A stretch of 64,000 bases of DNA, taken from the NCBI RefSeq assembly GCF_002440635.1, contig NZ_DJUW01000030.1, positions 1 to 64,000 on the forward strand, given 5' to 3'. Position numbers and translations under genes: made by a program. This DNA comes from Novosphingobium sp. UBA6272 (lineage in GTDB: Bacteria > Pseudomonadota > Alphaproteobacteria > Sphingomonadales > Sphingomonadaceae). The notes under the pieces were generated by a model, which saw only the letters and a list, made by a program, of their open reading frames with translations, ran no database searches and had not been told where the DNA came from. This document shows positions 23,131-31,434 of the stretch, piece by piece. Within the stretch, counting starts at the first letter, position 1. Every line of letters begins with the position of its first letter.

Positions 23131-24275
23131 TAGGCTGCGATCGATATGCCAACCTGTTCCGTTGCGCGAATCTTTTCTGCTATTGCTCTGGCCAATAGCG
23201 GTGGCACCGCATTTCCGACCTGTACGAATTGCTCAGTCATGCTGCCAAAAAAGACGAAATCATCTGGGAAGGATTGCAGTCTAGCTGCTTCCCGCACTGT
23301 GAAGGCGCGGTTCTGAATTGGATGAACGTATGCGCCCCAATGAATATCACATTTCGTAAGAATAGTGCAGGCGAGATCGGTAAGCCGAGGACGTCCATAA
23401 CGTTTCGTATGATCGCTGCGCTTGGCCTTTTTCATTCCGGCTGGCAAAAGTTCGAACGGTACGTCTCGCCAAGAACCGCCCTGTGGAATGTGGCGAACGC
23501 GTTCAAGGTTGATCTTGCCAAGTCGCGGCCCATAATGATTCATCGCCAAATGCGAAGTTCGACGCATTGCGGCCTGGAACTCGTTCTGCACTTCGCACTC
23601 GTACGCAGCTCCGCCCTCGAACTCCCATTGGGAATTGACAGGCGGGAGATCACCAATCGCATCCCAAACGGTCACAAATGGTCTCACCTTCCCGTCATGA
23701 CTGATGGGTGGAAATTCGACTGAAGCTCCCCGTCTGTTGGCGATAAAGACAATCCGCCTACGCTCCTGAGGTACGCCGAATTCTTCTGCCTTTAGAACCT
23801 TAAAGGCCACGTTATCATATCCCGAGGCTTTGATCTCGGCGACAATTGACTCGATGAGTCGACCTCCGCTTATTGACGCAAGTCCCGTCACATTTTCCAT
23901 CACTAGCCACTTAGGCTGGAGCCCTCTCACCAAGCGAAGGTATTCGCGGAACAGGCCAGCGCGAGGGTCTTGTTCGCCTCTGCCATGATTATAGACACTG
24001 TAGCCTTGGCATGGAGGCCCTCCGACTAAAACATCCAGCTGGCCGGGTTCCAAATGTGTCGCTTGAAGGATCTCTTCGACCTGCAGCGCTTGAATAGGCT
24101 TCGCAACAAACTTGGCGTGGGGGTGCGAGGCCATAAAGGTTTTGCCAAAAGTTGGATCTATATCGGTGCCAAATAGGACATTATATCCAGCTTGCATGAA
24201 GCCATGGCTTAGGCCGCCAGCGCCGCAGAAGAGATCTACTACCGTCGGGGGGGTGCGCACCAAATGTTCCTCCAA
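23130..24275 (-). CDS. DNA (cytosine-5) methyltransferase
   Basis: A 381-residue C5-cytosine methylase with ordered motifs: I VVDLFCGAGGLSHGFMQAG (12-30, SAM site), IV GGPPCQGYSVYNHG with the nucleophile C89, VI MENVTGLAS (E127), VIII Q170-E-R-R-R in GVPQERRRIVFIANR, and X VGNAVPPLLARAIAEKI near the C-terminus. The region between VIII and X is the target-recognition domain, about 130 residues, so a single specificity is expected. It protects host DNA from the adjacent NotI-like nuclease. Codon use and base composition differ from flanking genes, consistent with horizontal transfer of the pair. Confidence 0.92.
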   Translation of the reverse strand: MEEHLVRTPPTVVDLFCGAGGLSHGFMQAGYNVLFGTDIDPTFGKTFMASHPHAKFVAKPIQALQVEEILQATHLEPGQLDVLVGGPPCQGYSVYNHGRGEQDPRAGLFREYLRLVRGLQPKWLVMENVTGLASISGGRLIESIVAEIKASGYDNVAFKVLKAEEFGVPQERRRIVFIANRRGASVEFPPISHDGKVRPFVTVWDAIGDLPPVNSQWEFEGGAAYECEVQNEFQAAMRRTSHLAMNHYGPRLGKINLERVRHIPQGGSWRDVPFELLPAGMKKAKRSDHTKRYGRPRLTDLACTILTKCDIHWGAYVHPIQNRAFTVREAARLQSFPDDFVFFGSMTEQFVQVGNAVPPLLARAIAEKIRATEQVGISIAA

Positions 24276-24341
24276 TGTTCTATTTAGCGCGCGATTGTTC
24301 TGTGGTCAATCGGTACAGGCGTTGTTTGATCCAAACCGGAT

Positions 24342-25403
24342 TCACTCCGCCGCGTTCACCCCAAACAACCCAGGCTCGCTCGCCTCATCGGCCCCGGCGT
24401 CGTTTGCGCCCGAGACTTCGCCCTTGGCCTTCTGCCTTGCGTCGAAGCTGGACCAGACGTCGTTCCAGTTGCCCCGGGTTGCGGCCTTTGAGTATTCGGT
24501 CGCGCGGGTTTCGAAGAAGTTGGCGTGTTCCACCCCGTTGAGCAGCGGGGCGAGCCAGGGGAGGGGGTGGTCCTCGATCATGTAGATCGCGGGCAGGCCC
24601 AGCTGGCTCAGCCGCCAGTCGGCGATGTAGCGGATATAGCGCTTGATCTCCTTGGGGCTCATCCCCGGGACCGGGCCCATTTCGAAGGCAAGGTCGATGA
24701 AGTTGTCTTCCAGCCGCACGGTCTTCTGGCAGCAATCGATGATGTCTTCCTTGACCGCCTTGGTCAGGCACTGCCGCTCGGCGCAGAATGCGTGGAACAG
24801 GCGGATGATGCCTTCGCAGTGCAGGCTTTCGTCGCGGACCGACCATGAGACGATCTGGCCCATGCCCTTCATCTTGTTGAAGCGCGGGAAGTTCATCAGC
24901 ATGGCGAAGCTGGCGAACAGCTGCATGCCTTCGGTGAAGCCGCCGAACATCGCGAGGGTGCGGGCGATATCCTCGTCATTGTCGACCCCGAAGGTGTGCA
25001 TGTAATTACACTTGTCGGCCATCTCGGTATATTCGAGGAAGGCGCTGTATTCGCTTTCGGGCATGCCGATCGTGTCAAGCAGGTGGCTGTAGGCGGCGAT
25101 GTGGACCGTTTCCATGTTGCTGAACGCGGCCAGCATCATCTTCACCTCGGTCGGCTTGAAAACCCGCCCGTAATGCTCGTGATAGCAGTTCTGCACCTCG
25201 ACATCGGCCTGGGTGAAGAAGCGGAAAATCTGGGTGAGCAGGTTCTTTTCATGCTCGGACAGCTTTTGCGCCCAGTCACGGCAATCCTCGCCCAGCGGCA
25301 CTTCCTCCGGCATCCAGTGGACCTGCTGCTGGCGCTTCCAGAACTCGTAGGCCCAGGGATATTCGAACGGCTTGTAGCTCTTGCGGGCTTCGAGAAGGGA
25401 CAT
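24342..25403 (-). CDS. nrdB: Ribonucleotide reductase, beta (radical-bearing) subunit
   Basis: A 353-residue class I RNR small subunit that makes the radical for NrdA. Diiron ligands are visible in ADVEVQNCYHEHYGRV (Glu and His of EVQ...EHYG), the helix with MAAFSNMETVHIAAYSHLLD (E-x2-H), and VRDESLHCEGIIRLFHAF (E-x2-H). The start at 25403 (MSLLEARKSYKPFEYPWAYE) is chosen because the longer frame upstream lies in a repeat and does not look like protein. The C-terminus GLFGVNAAE is the tail that docks into NrdA. It is separated from nrdA by two small membrane genes, which is unusual. Confidence 0.93.
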   Translation of the reverse strand: MSLLEARKSYKPFEYPWAYEFWKRQQQVHWMPEEVPLGEDCRDWAQKLSEHEKNLLTQIFRFFTQADVEVQNCYHEHYGRVFKPTEVKMMLAAFSNMETVHIAAYSHLLDTIGMPESEYSAFLEYTEMADKCNYMHTFGVDNDEDIARTLAMFGGFTEGMQLFASFAMLMNFPRFNKMKGMGQIVSWSVRDESLHCEGIIRLFHAFCAERQCLTKAVKEDIIDCCQKTVRLEDNFIDLAFEMGPVPGMSPKEIKRYIRYIADWRLSQLGLPAIYMIEDHPLPWLAPLLNGVEHANFFETRATEYSKAATRGNWNDVWSSFDARQKAKGEVSGANDAGADEASEPGLFGVNAAE

Positions 25404-25507
25404 CTTACGACTCCGGATGAAAACAGCGGGAATGGATAGCGCAAAGGCCCGGTCGGCGCGATGCGGAAAGGGTGTGGAAGCTGGGGATAGGGCGGGGAGA
25501 AGAACGA

Positions 25508-25675
25508 AGGGATTTCGCTCGCAAAGGCGCAAAGACGCCAAGGGGAGCGGGCGCGCCGCAGGCTTTCGATCCCAACCATGCCCCATTCGGCCCGGTTGAT
25601 GGATCAAAGCGGCTGCGCCGCATAGGCCAACCTCTTCGCGCCTTTGCGCCTTTGCGAGAGAAAATCTCTTCCCTT
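25508..25675. repeat. Long imperfect palindrome (about 168 bp)
   Basis: The left end, GGGATTTCGCTCGCAAAGGC and onward, is the inverse of the right end CCTTTGCGAGAGAAAATCTC. Inner segments also pair: GCGCGCCGCAGGCTTTCGAT on the left against CAAAGCGGCTGCGCCGC on the right. The whole gap between the nrdB start and the PepSY gene is thus one foldable element, like a MITE or large REP. It may terminate or separate transcripts. Confidence 0.6.
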
Positions 25676-25679
25676 TGGC

Positions 25680-26057
25680 TCAGTGCCAGAACCAGCCCGG
25701 CTTCTGCGTGCGGGCCTTTCGGTGGCGCCACATCTGGATGTAGAGCCACAGGCCCGAGACCGAGAAGAACACCAGCGCCAGCCCTGCCGCGATCGATATG
25801 GCCACGCCGGCCGCCCCAAACTCCTCGCCGCCGTGCAGGTGATGCAGGAAGCCCACCCAGGCGCGCGCGCCGCCCGGATCGGGCTTTGGCCGGCAAGTCA
25901 TGCTTTCCGGGCAGACGAAGCCAGCTGGGGCTGCGGCCACGGGTTGCGGCTCGCTGCTGGCCACCAGCGCGGCAAACTGGCTCATCACGCCGGTCACCGC
26001 GATCCACAGCAGGAACACTCCGAAAATCACGCTGAGCCAGCGATGCCATTTGCGCAT
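25680..26057 (-). CDS. PepSY-associated transmembrane protein
   Basis: A 125-residue protein starting MRKWHRWLSVIFGVFLLWIA (ATG 26057). The first helix with WHRWLS is the signature of PepSY-associated TM proteins (iron-uptake-related reductase-like family). An extracytoplasmic part follows, with Cys pair VCPESMTC, then HHLHGGEEFGAAG, in which the histidines may bind haem or metal. A second helix GLALVFFSVSGLWLYIQMWR ends the protein. The usual partner is a TonB-dependent siderophore receptor, which is not here. A longer in-frame start at 26141 exists but adds no conserved sequence. Confidence 0.75.
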   Translation of the reverse strand: MRKWHRWLSVIFGVFLLWIAVTGVMSQFAALVASSEPQPVAAAPAGFVCPESMTCRPKPDPGGARAWVGFLHHLHGGEEFGAAGVAISIAAGLALVFFSVSGLWLYIQMWRHRKARTQKPGWFWH

Positions 26058-26197
26058 GGGGGACAATCTCCTGAGTAAAGTTGCGAACAATTCGCAACAA
26101 GCAGGAGTCACCCCGCAAATCAAGGCGCGCTTCGTCGCCAATTGTAACGCAGGCCTGCTTCACCACCGCGCGCCAATTCCGTTTTGCCGGATTGCGC

Positions 26198-26458
26198 CTA
26201 GCATCCGCTCACCTGCTTGCAGACGGTGATAACCCCCAGCAGCATCAGCAACATGCCGCTCAGCGCGAAAAACGGATAGACGAACAGGCAGCCTCCGCAG
26301 CCGAGCAACGGAAAGCCGATCCAGCGCCCCGTGCGCCACGAATCCGGGCCGGCCTTGCGGCTGGCCAACAGCACTATGCCGCCAAACGCCATGACTGCCG
26401 CGCCGACAATGAACCAGCCCTTCATGGACCATAGCATTGCACCCAATTCGTTGACCAT
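26198..26458 (-). CDS. Small hypothetical membrane protein between nrdA and nrdB
   Basis: An 86-residue protein with two or three hydrophobic helices, beginning MVNELGAMLWSMKGWFIVGA, then a basic loop ASRKAGPDSWRTGRW, then GFPLLGCGGCLFVYPFFALS and LLMLLGVITVCKQ. It lies 9 bases after the nrdA stop in the same direction, so it is probably on the RNR transcript. I recognise no family. The two adjacent Cys in CGGC sit in the second helix. Function unknown. Confidence 0.6.
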   Translation of the reverse strand: MVNELGAMLWSMKGWFIVGAAVMAFGGIVLLASRKAGPDSWRTGRWIGFPLLGCGGCLFVYPFFALSGMLLMLLGVITVCKQVSGC

Positions 26459-26467
26459 GTCTGCCGC

Positions 26468-28519
26468 TCACTGGCAGCTCAGGCACTCGTCGTAATCGGT
26501 GGTCGGCAACTGGTAGGTGGCCGGCTCGGCGGTGTTGTCCGCCTCGACCCCGCCGGCGAACCCGGCGCGCTGGACCGACTTCGAGCGCAGGTAGTAGAGG
26601 CTCTTGATCCCCCGCTCCCAGGCCTGGAAGTGCAGCATGGCGAGATCCCACTTGTCGACATCGGCCGGGATGTAGAGGTTCAGCGACTGGGCCTGGTCGA
26701 TATAGGGGGTGCGATCGGCCGCGAATTCGAGCAGCCAGCGCTGGTCGATCTCGAAGCTGGTCTTGTAAACGTCCTTTTCCTCCTGGCTGAGGAAGTCGAG
26801 GTGCTGGACCGAACCGCCGTGTTCGAGGATCGAGTTCCAGACGTTGGTCGAATCCTTGCTCTTCGAAGCGAGCAGTTTTTCCAGGTAGGGGTTCTTGACC
26901 ACGAAGCTGCCCGACAGGGTCTTGTGGGTATAGATGTTGGCCGGGATCGGCTCGATGCAGGCCGAAGTGCCGCCGCAGATGATGCTGATCGACGCGGTCG
27001 GCGCGATCGCCATCTTGCAGCTGAAGCGCTGCATCACGCCCATGTCGGCGGCATCGGGGCAGGCCCCGCGTTCCTGCGCCAGCAGCAGGCTGGCTTCGTC
27101 CGCCTTGGTCGCGATCCACTTGAACATCTTGAGGTTGAAGGCCTTGGCCATCGCGCTTTCGAAAGCCACGCCCTTCTTCTGCAGGTACGAGTGGAAGCCC
27201 ATTACCCCCATCCCGACCGAGCGTTCGCGCATCGCCGAATACTTGGCGCGGGCCATCTCGTCCGGAGCGCGGTCGATATAGTCCTGCAGGACGTTGTCGA
27301 GGAAGCGCAGCACGTCTTCGATGAAGTGCTCGTCCTTGTTCCACTCTTCCCAGGTTTCGAGGTTGAGCGAGGACAGGCAGCAGACCGCGGTGCGATCGTT
27401 GCCGAGGTGGTCCTTGCCGGTCGGCAGGGTGATTTCCGAGCACAGGTTCGAGGTCGAGACCTTGAGCCCCAGATCGCGGTGATGCTTGGGCATCATCCGG
27501 TTCACCGTATCGTTGAAGACGATATAGGGCTCACCCGTGGCCAGGCGGGTTTCGACCAGCTTCTGGAACAGGCTGCGGGCATCGACCCGGCCGCGCTCCG
27601 ACCCGTCCTTGGGGCTGCGCAGGATGAATTCATCGCCGGCCCGGACCGCTTCCATGAATTCGTCGGTAACCAGCACGCCGTGATGCAGGTTGAGCGCCTT
27701 GCGGTTGAAATCGCCCGAGGGCTTGCGGATCTCGAGGAACTCCTCAATTTCGGGATGCGAGATATCGAGATAGCAGGCGGCCGAACCGCGCCGCAGCGAA
27801 CCCTGCGAAATCGCCAGGGTCAGGCTGTCCATCACCCGCACGAAGGGAATGATGCCGCTGGTCTTGCCGTTGAGCCCAACCGGCTCGCCGATCCCGCGGA
27901 CGTTGCCCCAATAGGTCCCGATCCCGCCGCCGCGCGAAGCGAGCCAGACGTTCTCGTTCCAGGTCCCGACGATCCCTTCGAGGCTGTCCGATACCGAGTT
28001 GAGATAGCAGCTGATCGGCAGGCCGCGGTTGGTGCCGCCGTTCGACAGCACGGGGGTGGCCGGCATGAACCACAGCTTCGAAATATAGTCGTAGAGCCGC
28101 TGGGCGTGATCCTGGCCATCGGCATAGGCCGCGGCAACACGCGCGAACAGATCCTGATAGCGCTCACCAGGGAGCAGATAGCGGTCGTCGAGCGTATCGC
28201 GGCCGAAATCGGTCAGCAGCGCATCGCGGGCGTGATCAACCTCGATCGCGAACCGCCGTTCATGGATTGCCTTGCTGTCATCAGCCGGCTTGGCGGCCGC
28301 CGCCACCGCGCCAGCCAGCGCCTCTGCACCCAGCTTGGCCACCAGGGCTTCGGATCCGGTATCGCTCTTTTCGCTCATCGCCACTGCCGGGGCGCTCCCG
28401 GCCTCCTTCTTGGGCTTACCGCCTGCCGCTTGCGCCTCGGCCTCGCCCGAGGGGGTGCCTTCCGCCAGCGCTGCCTCAACCTCGGCCATGCTCGGCTCGT
28501 CTCCGTTCCTGAAATCCAC
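26468..28519 (-). CDS. nrdA: Ribonucleotide reductase, alpha (catalytic) subunit
   Basis: A 683-residue class I RNR large subunit. The active-site cysteines are C171 in LPISCYLNSV and the pair around C380-C381 in AVCCLSSLNL; the radical cysteine C360 lies in SNLCSEI with N358 and E362. The C-terminal shuttle pair C679/C682 is in DECLSCQ. There is no recognisable N-terminal ATP-cone; instead the first ~90 residues are Ala/Glu-rich and probably disordered, so dATP shut-off of activity may be absent. The start is taken as GTG 28519, with AGGGG 8 bases upstream; ATG 28489 is an alternative. It reduces ribonucleoside diphosphates with NrdB. An NrdR box lies upstream. Confidence 0.92.
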   Translation of the reverse strand: MDFRNGDEPSMAEVEAALAEGTPSGEAEAQAAGGKPKKEAGSAPAVAMSEKSDTGSEALVAKLGAEALAGAVAAAAKPADDSKAIHERRFAIEVDHARDALLTDFGRDTLDDRYLLPGERYQDLFARVAAAYADGQDHAQRLYDYISKLWFMPATPVLSNGGTNRGLPISCYLNSVSDSLEGIVGTWNENVWLASRGGGIGTYWGNVRGIGEPVGLNGKTSGIIPFVRVMDSLTLAISQGSLRRGSAACYLDISHPEIEEFLEIRKPSGDFNRKALNLHHGVLVTDEFMEAVRAGDEFILRSPKDGSERGRVDARSLFQKLVETRLATGEPYIVFNDTVNRMMPKHHRDLGLKVSTSNLCSEITLPTGKDHLGNDRTAVCCLSSLNLETWEEWNKDEHFIEDVLRFLDNVLQDYIDRAPDEMARAKYSAMRERSVGMGVMGFHSYLQKKGVAFESAMAKAFNLKMFKWIATKADEASLLLAQERGACPDAADMGVMQRFSCKMAIAPTASISIICGGTSACIEPIPANIYTHKTLSGSFVVKNPYLEKLLASKSKDSTNVWNSILEHGGSVQHLDFLSQEEKDVYKTSFEIDQRWLLEFAADRTPYIDQAQSLNLYIPADVDKWDLAMLHFQAWERGIKSLYYLRSKSVQRAGFAGGVEADNTAEPATYQLPTTDYDECLSCQ

Positions 28520-28768
28520 TCTTTTTGCCCCTGTAATTCGCTCAGCCCCGCAGCCCTCGCGGGCCACCCCCATGTTCCTGTTCCGTTCGAATCGGCGGGC
28601 AAGCGCCCACCCTACTCCAACAGGGAGAACGAAACGAGAAAAAGTTATCCCGGATTCGTCCCCAGCCCGATGCCCGCAAGGCCCGCCAGAGCCAGACTCC
28701 GCCCCCGTTGCGCGAAACCGCGCCAATCTGGGCAAATCTAGGTCTAGTAGGTCCCCCCGCGTGTCGGA

Positions 28769-28784
28769 CCACTATCTATAGTGC
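28769..28784 (-). promoter_or_regulatory. NrdR box upstream of nrdA
   Basis: Read on the coding strand this is GCACTATAGATAGTGG, close to the NrdR consensus palindrome. A weaker candidate second box (ACCTACTAGACCTAGA on the coding strand, 28737-28752) lies with its centre 32 bases away, the three-turn spacing usual for NrdR pairs. NrdR represses RNR genes when dATP is high. The box is about 250 bases before the start, implying a long leader. The rest of 28520-29097 holds no gene that I can support. Confidence 0.6.
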
Positions 28785-29097
28785 CTCATCCTGAATCGCG
28801 CGCAAGAGGGTAAATGGGTGTTAACCCCATGCTGTGGGTAAGTTGGACCTCCGCCATTCATGGCGCGATGCAGCGACGCGCGGGAAATCCGCCACTGGCG
28901 AATCGCGCAAGAGTCAAAATCAAATCCGAAAAAAAATTTGCCCGGGCACAGCCCCCGGTACGGCGTTGACAAGGATAGAATCGGATCCGGAAATCTTGTT
29001 GCGCAAAGCGCCCTCGCTCTGCAATCGCCGCCCGCTTGCGCCCGCCGTTCCAGGCACTACCTAGGAGGGTGAATCGCGACAGGAGGAATTGTCGGCC

Positions 29098-29358
29098 ATG
29101 TTCAATATCATCGGCGCTCTCATCACCGGGCTGCTGGTCGGCGCGCTGGCCCGCTTCCTCTATCCCGGCGCGGTCGAGATGGGCTGGGGCCTGACCAGCC
29201 TGCTCGGCGTGGGCGGCGCCCTGGTCGCCAGCCTGTTCAGCAGCTGGAGCACCGGCCAGAGCGTGCGCGAAGGCTTCAGCCGCGCCGGCTGCCTCGGCTC
29301 GATCGTCGGGGCGATGCTGCTGATCTGGCTCGGGCGGATGCTGGGCTGGGGGTTTTAG
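29098..29358 (+). CDS. GlsB/YeaQ/YmgE-family membrane protein
   Basis: An 86-residue protein with three transmembrane helices, MFNIIGALITGLLVGALARF, then GLTSLLGVGGALVASLFSSW, and GCLGSIVGAMLLIWLGRML. The Gly-rich small helices with the GALARFLYPG turn are typical of transglycosylase-associated/GlsB proteins, linked to general stress in other bacteria. A strong ribosome site AGGAGG lies about 10 bases upstream of ATG 29098, which decides the start over an earlier frame extension. It ends directly against the convergent hydrolase gene, stop to stop. Confidence 0.8.
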   Translation: MFNIIGALITGLLVGALARFLYPGAVEMGWGLTSLLGVGGALVASLFSSWSTGQSVREGFSRAGCLGSIVGAMLLIWLGRMLGWGF

Positions 29359-30240
29359 CTACCGCGCATGCTCCGCGATCGCATCGGCGATCGTGTCGAC
29401 CAGTTCGAGCGGCAGGTCGTGGCCCATGCCGGGCACTTCCAGCAGTTTCGCTCCCGGAATATGCGCGGCGGTATCGCGGCCGCCTTCGACCGGGACCAGC
29501 GGATCGTCGACGCCGTGGATCACCAGGCTGGGGACGCGGACCTTTTTGAGTCGCTTGCGGCGGTCGCCGTCGTCCATGATCGCGCTGATCTGGCGGGCTG
29601 CGCCTTCGGGGTAGAAGCTGCGGTTGAAATCGCGGCCGATCCGTTCGCGCAGGCGCTCTTCCGGGGTCGGATAGAGCGGGCTGCCGATCGCACGGGCAAC
29701 GCGGATCCCGATCGGGATCACGTCATCGAGCGCGGCATTGGCCGGGGCCCGGTCAAGCAGCGCCTTGATCGCCTCGGGCTTGGGCCGGGGCAGGCGCGGA
29801 TTGCCGGTGGTTGACATGATCGAGGTCATGGAGAGCAGCTTGTCCGGATGGTTGATCGCCATCAGCTGCGCAATCATCCCGCCCATCGAGGCGCCGACGA
29901 CATGGGCCTTGTCGATCCCTAGCACGTCCAGCAGTGCTGCAGCATCATCGGCCATGTCGCTGAGCCGATAGGGCAGCCGCGCGCGCAGCCCGAACAGCCG
30001 CATCAAGGCGACCCGGCGGAAATTGGGCACTCCGGCATGGCCGAATTTCTCGCTCAGGCCGATGTCGCGGTTGTCATGGCGGATCACGTAGTAGCCGCGA
30101 TGGACCAGCGCCTCGACCAGTTCGATCGGCCAGAGGGTGAGCTGCGCGCCAAGTCCCATCACCAGCAACAGCGGCGGATTGGCCGGATCGCCGTGGGTTT
30201 CGTATTCGATCGTGATGCCGTTGGCCTTGATGCTGGGCAT
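29359..30240 (-). CDS. Alpha/beta hydrolase
   Basis: A 293-residue alpha/beta-fold hydrolase. The nucleophile S118 lies in VVGASMGGMIAQLMA (nucleophile elbow G-x-S-x-G), the acid is in VIHGVDDPLVPV, and the His is in EVPGMGHDLPLE. An oxyanion-side HDNRDIGLSEK motif follows strand 3. The sequence pattern with NGITIEYETHGDP at the start is common in esterases and lipases of this order, and some act on acyl-CoA derived or aromatic esters. Specific substrate unknown. Monocistronic, between the GlsB-like and ppk2 genes. Confidence 0.85.
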   Translation of the reverse strand: MPSIKANGITIEYETHGDPANPPLLLVMGLGAQLTLWPIELVEALVHRGYYVIRHDNRDIGLSEKFGHAGVPNFRRVALMRLFGLRARLPYRLSDMADDAAALLDVLGIDKAHVVGASMGGMIAQLMAINHPDKLLSMTSIMSTTGNPRLPRPKPEAIKALLDRAPANAALDDVIPIGIRVARAIGSPLYPTPEERLRERIGRDFNRSFYPEGAARQISAIMDDGDRRKRLKKVRVPSLVIHGVDDPLVPVEGGRDTAAHIPGAKLLEVPGMGHDLPLELVDTIADAIAEHAR

Positions 30241-30302
30241 GGTCCCTCCCGGTTATGATTTGTAGGGAGGAGTAGCGGCAAAGGCCGGGCAGGCAAGCCC
30301 CG

Positions 30303-31373
30303 TCAGTCGCCCGGCGGCGGTGAAATCGCCTGTTCGCCGCGCTCGTAGATTGCGCTGGCCCGCCCGACCAGCAGCGGATCGACCTTGCCGATCACCTGAT
30401 CGTTGCGCCCCTCATAGTCGAACGATCCCAGCACAAACCGCAGTGCATTCAGCCGGGCGCGCTTCTTGTCGTCGCTCTTGATCACGGTCCAGGGGCACAG
30501 GTCGGTGTCAGTGGCGGCGAACATCGCTTCCTTGGCGGCGGTGTAATCGTCCCACCGCCCGGCGCTGGCCAGATCGACCTGGCTGAGCTTCCATTGCTTG
30601 AGCGGGTGAACCTTGCGTTCGGTAAAGCGGCGCAGCTGTTCCTCGCGGCTGACCGAGAACCAGAACTTGATCAGGTGGATGCCGCTGCGCACCAGGTTGC
30701 GCTCGAACTCGGGCGCCTCGCGCAGGAATTCCTCGTATTCGCCTTGGGTGCAGAAACCCATGACATGCTCGACCCCGGCGCGGTTGTACCACGAGCGGTC
30801 GAACAGCACGATCTCGCCCTTGGTCGGCAGATGCCGGGCATAGCGCTGGAAGTACCATTGGCCGCGTTCGACTTCGCTCGGCTTGTCGAGCGCGACGACC
30901 CGCGCGCCGCGCGGATTGAGGTGTTCCATGAAGCGCTTGATCGTGCCGCCCTTGCCCGCCGCATCGCGCCCTTCGAACAGGATCACCACCCGCGCGCCGC
31001 TTTCCTTGATCCATGACTGGAGCTTGAGCAGTTCGGCCTGGAGCAGGAACTTCTCGCGCTCGTAGTCGGAGCGCAGCATCTTGAACTTGTAGGGATAGCC
31101 GCCTTCGGTGATCCCGGGAGCCAGCTCGTCGCTGGTCTTGCGGACGGGGATCATCGAGCCGGCCATGCTGAGGTGCAGTCGCAGCCGCTCGGCATCGTCG
31201 GGCGCGGCCCCGGCGATCAGCGCTTCCAGCTCCTTATGTGCGCCGCGCGCCGCCATTGCTTCGGCGGCGGCAAGCAGGCCCTGCTCGGCCGCGACGACGC
31301 GCTCACCCGCGATGCTCGCGCCGATCGCGGCAGCCTGGCCTTCGGGCCGTGGTGGTGAAGAATCGTCGCTCAT
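30303..31373 (-). CDS. ppk2: Polyphosphate kinase 2
   Basis: A 356-residue PPK2. It transfers phosphate between polyphosphate and nucleotides, usually forming GTP or ATP from the diphosphate. Walker A is GRDAAGKGGT (135-144); Walker B with the lid residues is IVLFDRSWYNRAGVEH (about 178-193). The ~90-residue N-terminal extension is Ala/Glu-rich, and the YPYKFKMLRSDYEREKFLLQ helix that follows is typical of one-domain PPK2 class I. The start at 31373 follows AGGGG closely; an in-frame ATG 27 bases upstream (31400) is the alternative. It follows nadB in the same direction with a stem-loop between. Confidence 0.9.
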   Translation of the reverse strand: MSDDSSPPRPEGQAAAIGASIAGERVVAAEQGLLAAAEAMAARGAHKELEALIAGAAPDDAERLRLHLSMAGSMIPVRKTSDELAPGITEGGYPYKFKMLRSDYEREKFLLQAELLKLQSWIKESGARVVILFEGRDAAGKGGTIKRFMEHLNPRGARVVALDKPSEVERGQWYFQRYARHLPTKGEIVLFDRSWYNRAGVEHVMGFCTQGEYEEFLREAPEFERNLVRSGIHLIKFWFSVSREEQLRRFTERKVHPLKQWKLSQVDLASAGRWDDYTAAKEAMFAATDTDLCPWTVIKSDDKKRARLNALRFVLGSFDYEGRNDQVIGKVDPLLVGRASAIYERGEQAISPPPGD

Positions 31374-31404
31374 GTCCCCTGGACTCTCGCTAGCCGCCAT
31401 AATG

Positions 31405-31427
31405 TTGCAGTTTCATGGCAACTGCAA
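31405..31427 (-). terminator. Stem-loop between nadB and ppk2
   Basis: TTGCAGTT and AACTGCAA pair perfectly around a seven-base loop, just after the nadB stop. No T-run follows, so it may attenuate or protect the mRNA end instead of fully terminating. Confidence 0.4.
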
Positions 31428-31434
31428 AATCATT

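Noticed and set aside
26630..28741. 703-codon open frame on the plus strand
   Set aside because: Antisense shadow of nrdA; no domain.
31393..31419. Eight-codon mini-ORF (MKLQHYGG) inside the nadB-ppk2 stem-loop
   Set aside because: Read on the minus strand with no ribosome site; probably chance.
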